Origin: Pseudomonas benzenivorans
GTDB lineage: Bacteria; Pseudomonadota; Gammaproteobacteria; Pseudomonadales; Pseudomonadaceae
Direction of reading: 5' to 3'
NCBI RefSeq assembly: GCF_900100495.1
Contig: NZ_FNCT01000005.1
Location: 282,808-346,807 of the forward strand
Length of the DNA: 64,000 nucleotides
The notes beneath the pieces are model-generated. The model was not told where the DNA came from. It did no database searches and saw only the letters and a list, made by a program, of their open reading frames with translations. The position numbers and the translations under genes are program-made. Of the stretch, positions 1 through 11,585 are shown piece after piece (position 1 is the stretch's first letter; each line of letters starts with the position of its first letter).

Positions 1-102
1 GGCATGCGCAGCCTGCGGCTGTCCGGCGCGCAAAAGGTCGCCGCCGGCCTGACCACCATCGAGGAAGTGCTGCGGGTCACCCCGCAAAGCGAACAGAACT
101 GA
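1..102 (+). CDS. gspE: Type II secretion ATPase GspE, C-terminal fragment (5' end outside window)
   Basis: Only the last 33 codons are present, in frame from base 1 to a TGA at 100-102. The tail contains GMRSLR followed by a stretch ending TTIEEVLRVT, which is the usual ending of GspE/XcpR/HxcR secretion ATPases, where a conserved Met-Arg segment and the 'TTxEEVLRVT' helix close the AAA domain. GspE powers pseudopilus assembly at the inner membrane. PilB-like ATPases end in a similar way, so the assignment rests on a short match. The rest of any gsp operon would lie to the left of the window. Confidence 0.7.
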   Translation, partial: GMRSLRLSGAQKVAAGLTTIEEVLRVTPQSEQN

Positions 103-111
103 CCGCGCCGC

Positions 112-816
112 TCAGCGCCGGGCGAGGATCGCCGCGACCCGCTGCGGCTGGCAGTCGAGGTAGGCCGACCCCTGCAGCCAGCGCGGGTCGGGATACCAGG
201 CGAAGATGAACTGGCCGCCCTTGAGCTGATCGATGACCAGCCGCGCCACTTCCGGGCGCACCGCCGGGCAGCCGAGGCTGCGGCCGATGCGCCCCTGGGT
301 GGCGGCCAGCCGCGGATCGACGTAGTCGGCGGCGTGAATGACGATGGCGCGCTCGCGGGCGCGGTCGTTCACCCCGGGTTCGAGGCCGTCCATGCGCAAC
401 GAATATCCATGCTTGCCGCGGTAGCTCTCGGCGGCGCGAAACAGGCCCAGACTGGACTGGTAACTGCCGAGGGCGTTGGAAAAGCGCGTGGCGCGATTCT
501 CCCCGGACAGCCGGCCATGGGCGACCAAGTCGTTGAGCAGCAGGCGCTGGCCCTCGAGATCGAAGATCCACAGGCGCCGCGCGGTGGACGGTTGCGCATA
601 GTCGATCACCGCCAGCCGCTGCGCCGGTTCGGCGCCGTGCGTGACCGCGCACTGCATGGCGGCCAGCGCATGCCGCAGCGCCTGCCGATCGAGTCCGGGG
701 GCGGCCAGTGCCAGGCTGTCGAACAACGTCGGCGCCGGCGTAGCGGCCAGTAGTGGCGAGGAGAGCAGGCAGAGCCCGGCAACGTTCAAGCAAAACCGAC
801 GAAGTAATCCGCTCAC
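112..816 (-). CDS. Periplasmic murein L,D-transpeptidase catalytic domain protein (YkuD_2 type)
   Basis: This 234-residue protein starts with a signal peptide (charged start, hydrophobic residues about 8-24, cleavage near LLAA-TPA). The body matches the YkuD_2 family: HGRLSGENRATRFSN near 100-114, an invariant His in IVIHAADY (His161) and the catalytic Cys183 in RSLGCPAV. Family members are expected to cross-link or edit peptidoglycan in the periplasm through a Cys acyl-enzyme. The gene lies head to head with a second, larger L,D-transpeptidase and ends 9 bp from the gspE stop codon. The physiological substrate cannot be read from the sequence. Confidence 0.85.
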   Translation of the reverse strand: MSGLLRRFCLNVAGLCLLSSPLLAATPAPTLFDSLALAAPGLDRQALRHALAAMQCAVTHGAEPAQRLAVIDYAQPSTARRLWIFDLEGQRLLLNDLVAHGRLSGENRATRFSNALGSYQSSLGLFRAAESYRGKHGYSLRMDGLEPGVNDRARERAIVIHAADYVDPRLAATQGRIGRSLGCPAVRPEVARLVIDQLKGGQFIFAWYPDPRWLQGSAYLDCQPQRVAAILARR

Positions 817-884
817 GGGCAGAGCCCCCTTCTATGACCGGCGCCGGTCATGGCGACCTGTTCGACTACCCTTGCTGGCGAAGT

Positions 885-2480
885 ATGGGCTGGAGACAGC
901 GATTGTACGAGAAAACTGCACGCTACCTGGCTGCCGGCTATCTGCTGGCGCTGGCGACCCTGGGCCATGGCGCCGGCGCCGACGCCATTCGCCTGACCTT
1001 CGACCAGCGCGCGGGCAGCTGTGCAGCACCGCTCGCCGCCTGCGAACTGCAGGCACCCGGTCTGCTCCACGAGTTCTATGCGCGCCAGGCGTTCGCCCCG
1101 CTCTGGCAGGACCCGACCCGCCGCGCGGCACTGCGCGACGAACTGGCACGACTGGCCGACGACGGCCTCGACCCGGCCGACTACCCGCTCGACAGCCCGC
1201 CCGCAGCCTCTGCCTCGGCCGCACAACAACGCGCCTGCGCCGACCTGCAGGCCAGCCGCAGCTACCTGCTGGCGCTGCAGCACCTGGCGCGCGGGCGCCT
1301 GCCGCAGGAGTCGATCGAGCCGTTCTGGCGGGCGTCGGACAGCGCCGGTCCGGCCCGCCCCAGCGTGCTCAGCCTCGCCTGGCTTGGCCTGGATCGGCCG
1401 GCGACGGCCTTCGCCGCGGCGCGTCCGGCCCTGCGCCAATACCAGGCGCTGCGGCGTGCCTACGCCGAACGCCGGCGCCAGCCGCTGGCCGAATGGCCGT
1501 CGATCCCGCCCGGCCGCCTGCTGCGCCCCGGCATGCGCGATGAGCGAGTGGCGCGGCTGGTGGCGCGGCTGACCGCGGAAGGCTATCTCGGCGAACGCCC
1601 GGCGGCAGATGCCGAGCGCTACGACCCGCCACTGGTCGCTGCCGTGCAGCGCTTCCAGCACCGCCACGGGCTGCAGGCCGATGGCCTGGTCGGCCCGCAG
1701 ACCCTGAGCGCGCTGAACACCGGCGCGGCCGCGCGCCTCGGGCAACTGCGGGTCAACCTGGAGCGCTGGCGCTGGCTGGCCGGCGACCTCGAAGCGGAGA
1801 CCCTGCTGGTGGACATCGCCGGCGGCCTGCTCAGCTATTACGCCGGGCACCAGCTACGCTGGCAGGGCCGCGCCCAGGTCGGCCGGCCGACCCGCAAGAC
1901 CCCGCAGCTCAAGTCGCTGGTCAGCCGCCTGACCCTCAACCCGACCTGGAGCGTGCCACCGACCATCCTGCGCGAGGACAAGTTGCCGGAGATCCGCCGC
2001 GATCCGGGCTACCTGGCGCGCCACCAGCTGCGCGTGTTCGATCGCGACGGCAACCCGCTGGACCCGGCCGGCATCGACTGGGCAAATCCCGGGCAGATCG
2101 TCCTGCGCCAGGATGCCGGGCCGGATAACCCGCTCGGCCAGCTGGCCATCCGCTTTCCCAACCCCTTTTCCGTGTACCTGCACGACACGCCGAGCCAGCA
2201 GCTGTTCGACAAATCGCCGCGGGCCTTCAGCTCCGGCTGCGTGCGTATCGAGGGCATCCTGCAACTGCTCGAGGAACTGCTGCCGGCCGACGACTGCGTA
2301 CAGATTGCCCGGCGCCTGGCCAGCGGCCGCACCCAGGAGTTCGCGATCACCCGGCGCCTGCCGATCGTCCTGGCCTACTGGACCGCCGAGGTGAACGCCG
2401 ACGGCGAGCTGATCCTGCGCAACGATCTCTACGCGCGGGACCAGCGGCTGCTCGCCGCCCTGCAACAGGCCGGGCGCTGA
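885..2480 (+). CDS. L,D-transpeptidase with peptidoglycan-binding domain (YcbB/LdtD-like)
   Basis: 531 residues if translation begins at the ATG at 885, chosen because a signal-type segment (residues about 9-30) follows it directly; an open frame extends upstream to 753 without a signal. Order of parts: N-terminal scaffold region, a PG_binding_1 domain at roughly 211-278 (FQHRHGLQADGLVGPQT), then a YkuD catalytic domain with LNPTWSVPPTI, His433 in YLHDTP and the catalytic Cys452 in FSSGCVR. YcbB/LdtD enzymes make 3-3 cross-links in peptidoglycan and can bypass beta-lactam-sensitive transpeptidases. The gene is divergent from the smaller YkuD_2 gene. Confidence 0.88.
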   Translation: MGWRQRLYEKTARYLAAGYLLALATLGHGAGADAIRLTFDQRAGSCAAPLAACELQAPGLLHEFYARQAFAPLWQDPTRRAALRDELARLADDGLDPADYPLDSPPAASASAAQQRACADLQASRSYLLALQHLARGRLPQESIEPFWRASDSAGPARPSVLSLAWLGLDRPATAFAAARPALRQYQALRRAYAERRRQPLAEWPSIPPGRLLRPGMRDERVARLVARLTAEGYLGERPAADAERYDPPLVAAVQRFQHRHGLQADGLVGPQTLSALNTGAAARLGQLRVNLERWRWLAGDLEAETLLVDIAGGLLSYYAGHQLRWQGRAQVGRPTRKTPQLKSLVSRLTLNPTWSVPPTILREDKLPEIRRDPGYLARHQLRVFDRDGNPLDPAGIDWANPGQIVLRQDAGPDNPLGQLAIRFPNPFSVYLHDTPSQQLFDKSPRAFSSGCVRIEGILQLLEELLPADDCVQIARRLASGRTQEFAITRRLPIVLAYWTAEVNADGELILRNDLYARDQRLLAALQQAGR

Positions 2481-2593
2481 ATCACCGGCCCGCAGCCGCG
2501 CCGCCCGCACTGGCGAAAGCGCGCGCCAATCGGCAGCAGCGCCGCCGCGTCTATGCTTAGATGCGCTCCACTCAACCTTCAGGGAGATTCCCC

Positions 2594-3514
2594 ATGGAAA
2601 TCGGCAGTGTCATCTTCCTCTTCGTCGGCCTCGCCGTGGCCGTGGTGTTCATGGGCTTCAAGGTGGTGCCGCAAGGCTCGGAGTGGACGGTGGAGCGCTT
2701 CGGCCGCTACACCAACACCCTCAAGCCGGGGCTGAACATCATAGTGCCGGTGATGGACCGCATCGGCCGCAAGCTCAACGTGATGGAAAGCGTGCTGGAT
2801 ATCGAACCGCAGGAGGTGATCACCTCCGATAACGCCACCGTGCAGATCGATGCGGTGTGCTTCTTCCAGGTGATCAACGCGGCCCAGGCCGCCTACGAGG
2901 TGAACAACCTCGAGCACGCGATCCGCAACCTGGTGATGACCAACATCCGCACCGTGCTCGGCTCCATGGAGCTGGACGCCATGCTCAGCCAGCGCGACGC
3001 GATCAACGAGCGCCTGCTCAAGACCGTCGACGAAGCCACCGCGCCCTGGGGCATCAAGATCACCCGCATCGAGATCAAGGACATCAGCCCGCCGGTCGAC
3101 CTGATGGCGGCCATGTCCGGGCAGATGAAGGCCGAGCGCATCAAGCGCGCACAGATCCTTGAGGCCGAGGGCCTGCGCGCCGCCGCCATCCTCACCGCCG
3201 AAGGCAAGAAGCAGGCGCAGATCCTCGAGGCCGAGGGCCAGCGCCAGGCCGCCTTCCTCGAGGCCGAGGCCCGCGAGCGTGCCGCCAGCGCCGAAGCCGA
3301 GGCCACCCGGGTAGTGTCCGAGGCCATCGCCAGCGGCAACGTGCAGGCGGTCAACTACTTCGTCGCGCAGAAGTACATCGACGCCCTCGGCCAACTGGCC
3401 AGCGCCGCCAACAGCAAGGTGATCCTCATGCCGCTGGAGGCCAGCCAGGTGATCGGCGCGGTCGGCGGCATCGGCGAGATCGTCAAGGCCACCTTCAGCG
3501 GGCAGAAGGACTGA
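2594..3514 (+). CDS. qmcA: SPFH/Band 7 membrane protein QmcA
   Basis: 306 residues from the ATG at 2594, which has an AGGGAGA ribosome site at 2581; an in-frame upstream ATG at 2561 lacks one. A single N-terminal membrane helix (about 3-23) is followed by an SPFH domain ([19 protein letters not shown] onward) and a long Ala/Glu-rich coiled coil with repeated ILEAEG units at about 185-240. QmcA-type proteins form large cage-like inner-membrane assemblies and associate with the FtsH protease. The next gene encodes the usual NfeD partner, 5 bp downstream, so the two are almost certainly co-transcribed. Confidence 0.9.
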   Translation: MEIGSVIFLFVGLAVAVVFMGFKVVPQGSEWTVERFGRYTNTLKPGLNIIVPVMDRIGRKLNVMESVLDIEPQEVITSDNATVQIDAVCFFQVINAAQAAYEVNNLEHAIRNLVMTNIRTVLGSMELDAMLSQRDAINERLLKTVDEATAPWGIKITRIEIKDISPPVDLMAAMSGQMKAERIKRAQILEAEGLRAAAILTAEGKKQAQILEAEGQRQAAFLEAEARERAASAEAEATRVVSEAIASGNVQAVNYFVAQKYIDALGQLASAANSKVILMPLEASQVIGAVGGIGEIVKATFSGQKD

Positions 3515-3519
3515 GCGCG

Positions 3520-3969
3520 ATGCTGAACTACCTGCAACACCTGTCGTTCTGGGACTGGCTGGCCTTCGGCACCCTGCTGCTGATCCTCGAAGTGTTCGGC
3601 GCCGGCGGCTACCTGCTGTGGATCGGCGTGGCCGCCGCCGCAGTCGGCGTGCTGACCTACCTGATGCCGGGACTGCCCTGGGCGCTGCAGTTCGTCCTGT
3701 TCGGCGTGCTTTCGGTACTCACCGCGGTGCTCTGGTGGCGCCGCCAGCGCAGCGCGGCGAAACCCTCCGACCAGCCCGGGCTGAATCGCCGCGGCAGCGA
3801 GCTGCTCGGCCGCCAGTTCATCCTGCACGAGGCGATCAGCGGCGGTCGCGGCAAGATCAAGGCCGGCGATTCGCTGTGGCTGGTCAGCGGCCCGGACCTG
3901 CCGGCCGGCAGCCCGGTCAAGGTGGTCGGCCAGGACGGCGTGCTGCTGAAGGTCGAAGCCGCCGCATGA
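3520..3969 (+). CDS. NfeD-family membrane protein (YbbK-like)
   Basis: 149 residues: three hydrophobic segments in the first half (about 13-75) and a soluble C-terminal OB-fold region with the family-typical GGRGKIKAGDSLW and DGVLLKVEA. Short NfeD proteins are encoded next to SPFH proteins and are thought to act with them in the inner membrane. Here the gene follows qmcA by 5 bp and its stop overlaps the start of the GNAT gene (ATGA), so the three genes probably form one unit. Confidence 0.88.
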   Translation: MLNYLQHLSFWDWLAFGTLLLILEVFGAGGYLLWIGVAAAAVGVLTYLMPGLPWALQFVLFGVLSVLTAVLWWRRQRSAAKPSDQPGLNRRGSELLGRQFILHEAISGGRGKIKAGDSLWLVSGPDLPAGSPVKVVGQDGVLLKVEAAA

Positions 3970-4577
3970 GCGCGCTGCACCTGGCGCCGCTGCCGGCGGC
4001 GCAGGATGCGGCGGCGCTCGACCTGCTCGACCTGGCCTTTGCCGGCGACCCGAGCCTCGCCTGGTACCTGGGCGCCGAGCGTGCGGACTTCGCCGCACGC
4101 CGGCGCGCCTATCTGGCGAGCTACCAGCGCTTTCATCGCGCCAATGGCCTGCCGACGCTCGCCGCCTGGCAGGGCGGACAGTTGCTCGGCCTGAGCTATT
4201 TCAGCCTGGGCGACGAAACGCCCGATAGTGCCAGCCTGGCCGAACTCGGCCAGGCGATCCGCCGGCAGTGCGGCGCGGAGTGTCTGGCGCGGCTCGATCG
4301 GCTGCTCGATGCCTTCGAGCGGCAGCTGCCCGGCCCCTGCTGGGCACGCATCGAATTCATCGGCGTGGCGCCCGGCCAGCAGGGCCGCGGCATCGGCGGC
4401 GCACTGCTGGCGCAGACCCTGGCCGCCTGCCGGCACCACGGCTGCCCCGGCGTTGCCCTGGAAACCGGCGAACCCCGCACCCTGGCGCTGTATCGGCGCC
4501 ATGGCCTGCAACAGAGCGGCGAGTTGACCTTGCCGGGGCTGCAGCAGCGCTATCTGCAACAGGATTGGCGCGGCTGA
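3966..4577 (+). CDS. GNAT-family N-acetyltransferase
   Basis: 203 residues starting at the ATG inside the ATGA overlap with nfeD; a longer open frame upstream only shadows nfeD. The acetyl-CoA motif A is clear: IEFIGVAPGQQGRGIGGALL (about residues 127-146, Q/R-x-x-G-x-G/A), followed by GVALETGEPRTLALYRRHGL, which fits motif B. The substrate is unknown. Coupling to qmcA/nfeD is by position only. Confidence 0.85.
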   Translation: MSALHLAPLPAAQDAAALDLLDLAFAGDPSLAWYLGAERADFAARRRAYLASYQRFHRANGLPTLAAWQGGQLLGLSYFSLGDETPDSASLAELGQAIRRQCGAECLARLDRLLDAFERQLPGPCWARIEFIGVAPGQQGRGIGGALLAQTLAACRHHGCPGVALETGEPRTLALYRRHGLQQSGELTLPGLQQRYLQQDWRG

Positions 4578-4664
4578 CCCGCCGGCACGCTTGGTCGGGC
4601 CGCCGGAACCCTGCGCGCGCCGGTGGACTCCTAAGTTCTAAGTCCATCCGACAGGAGCCTTCGC

Positions 4665-4964
4665 ATGCGTCGACTCAGCCTGGCATTCCTTGCCGCATTC
4701 TCGCTGTCCGCCGCCCCGGCCTTCGCCGACGGCCTGGTGCGCGACATCCTCTCGTCCGGGGCGACCACCGCCTCGACCTACCTGACCTTCAAGGACGACA
4801 AGCTGATCGTCCCGGCCCAGGCCGACGCCAGCAGCTTTATCGCCAGCGGCGGGCAGATCCGCGGCCCCTACCTGGAAGCAGCGCTGCAGCGACTGCGCGC
4901 CGAGCATCCGGAACTGCAGGCCAGCGATATGGAGCTGGCCACGGCGATTCTCGCGGCCGAGTGA
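4665..4964 (+). CDS. DUF2388 secreted protein
   Basis: 99 residues with a clear signal peptide (first 21 residues, cleavage after AFA). The mature part has the features of the Pseudomonas DUF2388 family: SSGATTASTYLTFKDDKL, a central ASSFIASGGQIRGPYLEAAL and an ending like DMELATAILA. No function is established for the family; proteins are small, exported and often present in several copies per genome. It stands alone, with GGAG-type ribosome site before the ATG, and a REP-like hairpin follows it. Confidence 0.85.
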   Translation: MRRLSLAFLAAFSLSAAPAFADGLVRDILSSGATTASTYLTFKDDKLIVPAQADASSFIASGGQIRGPYLEAALQRLRAEHPELQASDMELATAILAAE

Positions 4965-5013
4965 CGCTCGCTCGCCCCTCACGGGTCCCAGGCAACGGAC
5001 TCCCAGCAGAACC

Positions 5014-5038
5014 GTAGGAGCGGGGGCGACGATGCCCC
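5014..5038. repeat. REP-like palindrome, variant B
   Basis: Begins GTAGGAGCGGGGGCGACG and closes as a hairpin (GGGGGC / GCCCCC around GACGAT). The same first 18 bases recur at 23209, where they form one arm of a paired element. It lies between the convergent DUF2388 and gcvP genes, a normal location for Pseudomonas REP sequences, and may also help terminate transcription from either side, although there is no T-tract. Confidence 0.7.
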
Positions 5039-5039
5039 C

Positions 5040-7916
<2,877 letters not shown>

Positions 7917-7930
7917 GGCAAGGACCTCAG

Positions 7931-7962
7931 AAAAGACAAAGCCTCGACGATGCGAGGCTTTG
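7931..7962 (-). terminator. Hairpin with T-tract between gcvH and gcvP
   Basis: A perfect 9-bp stem, AAAGCCTCG (7939-7947) with CGAGGCTTT (7954-7962) and a 6-base loop, followed on the minus strand by GTCTTTTC. It looks like an intrinsic terminator placed inside the gcv operon, 18 bp after the gcvH stop and just before the gcvP ribosome site. Partial read-through would set the GcvH:GcvP ratio. Confidence 0.65.
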
Positions 7963-7980
7963 CAAAGGATAGCGGGTGAA

Positions 7981-8370
7981 TCAGGCGTCGGCGTCCGCGA
8001 CCGCTTTGTAGGCCGCGGCGTCGAGCAGCCCGTCCAGCTCGCTGGCGTCAGCCGGCTTGAGCTTGAAGAACCAGCTGCCGTAGGGGTCGCTGTTGACGCT
8101 CTCGGGACTGTCGGCCAGGCCCTCGTTGATCGCGATCACCTCGCCGGCGATCGGCGCATAGATGTCAGAAGCGGCCTTGACCGACTCCACCACTCCGGCT
8201 TCCTGGCCGGCGACCAGGCTCTTGCCGATTTCCGGCAGCTCGATGAAGACCACATCGCCGAGGGCTTCCTGGGCATGGTCGGAGATACCCACGGTGACGC
8301 TGCCGTCGGCTTCCAGGCGGGCCCACTCGTGGCTGGCGGCGTAACGCAGATCGGCGGGGATAGTGCTCAT
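7981..8370 (-). CDS. gcvH: Glycine cleavage system H protein
   Basis: 129 residues from the ATG at 8370; the in-frame ATG at 8391 would add seven residues not typical of the family and lies before the GAGG-type ribosome site. GcvH carries a lipoyl group that shuttles the aminomethyl intermediate between P, T and L proteins. The lipoylation site is Lys65 in [15 protein letters not shown]. It lies 114 bp downstream of gcvT. Confidence 0.97.
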   Translation of the reverse strand: MSTIPADLRYAASHEWARLEADGSVTVGISDHAQEALGDVVFIELPEIGKSLVAGQEAGVVESVKAASDIYAPIAGEVIAINEGLADSPESVNSDPYGSWFFKLKPADASELDGLLDAAAYKAVADADA

Positions 8371-8484
8371 GTGTCGCTCCTCGTAAGACATGACGGCGAC
8401 CGCGCCGTCAGGAAAATTTAGCAGGCCTGCGCCATAGCGAAAGCAAGTCGTCGAAAACCCGCCTCGCGGGTTCTCGCCGCCTCG

Positions 8485-9582
8485 TCAGATCAGTGCCTTG
8501 CCGTGGCGGACGAAGCTCGGCTTGACCACCCGCACCGGGTACCACTTGCCACGGATCTCCACCTCGGCGCGCTCGCCGGTCTGCGCCGGCACGCGGGCCA
8601 GGGCGATCGACTTGCCGAGGCTCGGCGAGAAGCTGCCGCTGGTGATCTCGCCGTCGCCGACGCCCGCCACCCGCACCACCTGGTGGGCGCGCAGCACGCC
8701 GCGCTCTTCCAGCACCAGGCCGACCAGCTTCGGCTGGCTGCCGGCGGCTTGCTGCGCCTCCAGCGCGGCGCGCCCGACAAACCGGCGGCTGGCCGGCGCC
8801 CAGGCGATGCTCCAGGCCATGTTGGCGGCCAGCGGCGAGACGCTGTCGTCCATGTCCTGGCCGTACAGGTTCATCCCGGCCTCCAGGCGCAGGGTATCGC
8901 GCGCGCCGAGGCCGATCGGGGAAATTCCGGCGCCGACCAGGTCGTTGAGGAAGGCCACGGCCTGGTCGGCCGGCAGCATGATCTCCAGGCCGTCTTCGCC
9001 GGTGTAGCCGGTGCGGGCGATGAACCAGTCGCCTTCCGCCAGGCCCTGGAACGGCTTGAGTTCGTGGATCAGCGCGGCACGCGCCTGGGTCACCAGCTCG
9101 GCGGTCTTGGCGCGGGCCTGCGGGCCCTGGATGGCGAGCATCGCCAGTTCGCTGCGCTCGTGCAGCTCGACGGCGAAGTCGGCGCTCTGCTCGCGCATCC
9201 AGGCCAGGTCCTTGGCGCGGGTGGCGGCATTCACCACCAGCCGGTAGCCCGGCTCCTGGGCAGAACAGCCGGTGAGGTAGACGATCAGGTCGTCGACCAC
9301 CCCGCCCTGCTGGTTGAGCATGCCGCTGTAGAGGGCCTTGCCGGGGAGCTGCAGGTGCTCGACGTCGTTGGCCAGCAGGTGCTGCAGGTAGGCCTTGGCC
9401 TGGCTGCCGGCGACATCGATGACGCACATGTGGGAGACATCGAAGACCCCGCAATCGCGGCGCACCTGGTGATGTTCCTCGACTTGCGAGCCGTAGTGCA
9501 GCGGCATGTCCCAGCCGCCGAAATCGACCATCTTGGCACCCAGGGCGAGGTGCAGGTCGTAGAGAGGGGTGCGCTGTCCCAT
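8485..9582 (-). CDS. gcvT: Glycine cleavage system T protein (aminomethyltransferase)
   Basis: 365 residues from the ATG at 9582, preceded by AAGGAGA; the open frame further upstream has no ribosome site. GcvT releases ammonia from the aminomethyl-lipoyl arm and passes the one-carbon unit to tetrahydrofolate. Family features seen: [15 protein letters not shown] at the N-terminus, [28 protein letters not shown] and the C-terminal barrel with [19 protein letters not shown]. It is the first gene of the gcvTHP set. Confidence 0.97.
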   Translation of the reverse strand: MGQRTPLYDLHLALGAKMVDFGGWDMPLHYGSQVEEHHQVRRDCGVFDVSHMCVIDVAGSQAKAYLQHLLANDVEHLQLPGKALYSGMLNQQGGVVDDLIVYLTGCSAQEPGYRLVVNAATRAKDLAWMREQSADFAVELHERSELAMLAIQGPQARAKTAELVTQARAALIHELKPFQGLAEGDWFIARTGYTGEDGLEIMLPADQAVAFLNDLVGAGISPIGLGARDTLRLEAGMNLYGQDMDDSVSPLAANMAWSIAWAPASRRFVGRAALEAQQAAGSQPKLVGLVLEERGVLRAHQVVRVAGVGDGEITSGSFSPSLGKSIALARVPAQTGERAEVEIRGKWYPVRVVKPSFVRHGKALI

Positions 9583-9710
9583 GGGTGTCTCCTTCCGGGC
9601 TTGGCAGAGCTGCGGACAGGCACTGAGCCGCGGCCGAGCCCACTGGAACAGGGCGCTTGCACGGGTTTCAGCCACCCGGTCCGAATGACGGCCCGCAGCG
9701 AATGGCGCGC

Positions 9711-9739
9711 ATTGTAGCCGCAAGACCGGGGCGGGTCAT
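9711..9739 (-). promoter_or_regulatory. Putative sigma-70 promoter for gcvTHP
   Basis: On the minus strand: ATGACC (9734-9739), 17 bases, TACAAT (9711-9716). It leaves a leader of about 120 bases before gcvT. I looked for glycine riboswitch core elements in this leader and did not find them. Confidence 0.5.
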
Positions 9740-9814
9740 CTTGGCCGTAAGGCGTATTCACCTAGTTTTTGTAAGGTGGAGCGAAGCGCGCAGGTCGGAC
9801 CTCGCAGCTCCCAT

Positions 9815-9846
9815 GGCGGGTTACGCCGCTACGCGACTAACCCGCC
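9815..9846. repeat. Inverted repeat at the end of the iron permease gene
   Basis: GGCGGGTTA (9815-9823) pairs with TAACCCGCC (9838-9846), with a loop containing GCCGCTACGCG. It abuts the stop codon of the permease gene and resembles the degenerate 'gcgggttacgc...' palindromes dispersed in pseudomonad genomes. It may act as the 3' hairpin of the iron-transport transcript. No T-tract is present. Confidence 0.5.
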
Positions 9847-11463
9847 CTACCCGATCCGCCGGGCAGAACGGCGGATCAGCAGGATCACCGGCAGCAGGCC
9901 GACCAGCACCAGGGTCAAGGCCGGCAGCGAGGCGCGCGCCCATTCGCCTTCGCTGGTCATCTCGAACACCCGCACCGACAGGGTGTCCCAGCCGAACGGG
10001 CGCATCAGCAGGGTCGCCGGCATTTCCTTGAGCACGTCGACGAACACCAATAGCGCCGCCGCCAGCGCGCCCGGCACCAGCAGCGGCAGGTAGACCTTGA
10101 AGAACAGGCCGATACCGCCGACGCCGAGGCTGCGTGCGGCCTCCGGCAGCGACGGGCGAATCCGCGCCAGGCTGTTTTCCAGCGGCCCGTAGGCCACCGC
10201 CATGAAGCGGATCAGGTAGGCCAGCAGCAGCGCCGACAGGCTGCCGAGCAGCAGCGGCTTGCCGGCGCCGCCGAGCCACCCGGACAGCGGGATCACCAGA
10301 TGGCGATCCAGCTGGCTGAAGGCCAGCATGATCGCCACCGCCAGCATCGAGCCGGGCAAGGCGTAGCCGAGGTTGGCCAGGCCGACCGCCCCGCGCATCA
10401 GCCGGCTCGGCGCCAGACGCCGGGAAAACGCCAGCAACAGCGCCACACTGACGGTGATCAGCGCGGCCATGCCGCCTAGGTAGACGGTGTGCAGGATCAA
10501 GGCGCTGTAGCGCTCATCCAGATCGAAACGGCCGCGCTGCCAGAACCAGCCGAGCAATTGCAGCACGGGAATCACGAAGGCGCAGGCGAACACCAGGCCG
10601 CACCAGGCGCTGGCCGCCAGGGCCTTGCCGCCCTTGAGGTGATACAGCGCCTTGCCGCGCGGCCGCTCGTTGCTCGGGCGCACCGCACCGCGGGCGCGCC
10701 GCTCGCCATACAGCGCGAGCATCACGGCGAACAACAGCAGGCTGGCCAGCTGGGTGGCGCTGGTCAGGCTGTAGAAGCTGTACCAGGTCTTGTAGATGGC
10801 GGTGGTGAAGGTGTCGAAGTTGAACACCGACACCGCGCCGAAGTCGGCCAGGGTCTCCATCACCGCCAGGGCCAGGCCAGCACCGATGGCCGGCCGCGCC
10901 ATCGGCAGGGCCACCCGCCAGAACGCCTGCCAGGGGCTCAGGCCGAGCACCCGCGCGGCCTCCATCAGGCCCTTGCCCTGGGCCAGGAAGGCATTGCGCG
11001 CCAGCAGGTAGACATAGGGGTAGAACACCAGCACCAGGACGATGATCACCCCACCAGTGGAGCGCACCCGCGGCAGGCGCACGCCCGTACCGAACCACTC
11101 GCGCAACAGGCTCTGCAGCGGCCCGGCAAAATCCAGCAGGCCGACGAAGACGAACGCCAGCACATAGGCGGGGATGGCGAACGGCAGCATCAGCGCCCAA
11201 TCCAGCCAGCGCCGCCCGGGGAATTCACAGAGGCTGATCAGCCAGGCCAGGCTGACGCCGAGCAGGGTCACCCCGACGCCCACCCCGAGCAGCAGCACCA
11301 GGGTGTTGCCGATCAGCCGCAGCAGTTGGGTCTGCCACAGGTGCGCCCAGATCTGCCGGTCCACCTCGTGCCAGCTGAACAGCAGGACGCTCAGGGGCAG
11401 CAGCACCAACAGGGCCATGGCGAAGGCGATGGGATACCAGCGACGCTGGGCAGGATGGGCCAC
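9847..11463 (-). CDS. Ferric iron ABC transporter permease (FbpB/SfuB type, two fused BPD domains)
   Basis: 538 residues with about 12 hydrophobic segments. Two binding-protein-dependent permease domains are visible, each with an EAA loop: EAARVLGLSPWQAFWRVALP in the first half and EAARSLGVGGIGLFFKVYLP in the second. This fused arrangement is typical of FbpB/SfuB iron permeases. The gene follows the periplasmic iron-binding protein gene on the same strand. No ATPase gene lies in this cluster, so the permease must use an ATPase encoded elsewhere. Confidence 0.92.
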   Translation of the reverse strand: MAHPAQRRWYPIAFAMALLVLLPLSVLLFSWHEVDRQIWAHLWQTQLLRLIGNTLVLLLGVGVGVTLLGVSLAWLISLCEFPGRRWLDWALMLPFAIPAYVLAFVFVGLLDFAGPLQSLLREWFGTGVRLPRVRSTGGVIIVLVLVFYPYVYLLARNAFLAQGKGLMEAARVLGLSPWQAFWRVALPMARPAIGAGLALAVMETLADFGAVSVFNFDTFTTAIYKTWYSFYSLTSATQLASLLLFAVMLALYGERRARGAVRPSNERPRGKALYHLKGGKALAASAWCGLVFACAFVIPVLQLLGWFWQRGRFDLDERYSALILHTVYLGGMAALITVSVALLLAFSRRLAPSRLMRGAVGLANLGYALPGSMLAVAIMLAFSQLDRHLVIPLSGWLGGAGKPLLLGSLSALLLAYLIRFMAVAYGPLENSLARIRPSLPEAARSLGVGGIGLFFKVYLPLLVPGALAAALLVFVDVLKEMPATLLMRPFGWDTLSVRVFEMTSEGEWARASLPALTLVLVGLLPVILLIRRSARRIG

Positions 11464-11480
11464 GCAGAATCCTCGGAGCG

Positions 11481-11514
11481 GAAAAACACGACGCCCCGGA
11501 CTGAGCCGGGGCGC
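11481..11514 (-). terminator. Strong GC hairpin between iron-binding protein and permease genes
   Basis: CGCCCCGG (11492-11499) pairs with CCGGGGCG (11506-11513) around ACTGAG, and on the minus strand it is followed by TCGTGTTTTTCC. It is placed 72 bp after the binding-protein stop codon and 18 bp before the permease start. It should cause partial termination and make more binding protein than permease, as is usual for ABC importers. Confidence 0.6.
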
Positions 11515-11585
11515 CGAGTATAACTGCAGCGCGACGCCGGGAGCCGCGTCGAAGCGCCGCTCCCCGCCTCACGCCGCCGCCCGGA

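Noticed and set aside
9583..9710. Possible glycine riboswitch in the gcvT leader
   Set aside because: The leader is about 120 bases and lacks the conserved glycine aptamer cores; a tandem aptamer would need more length.
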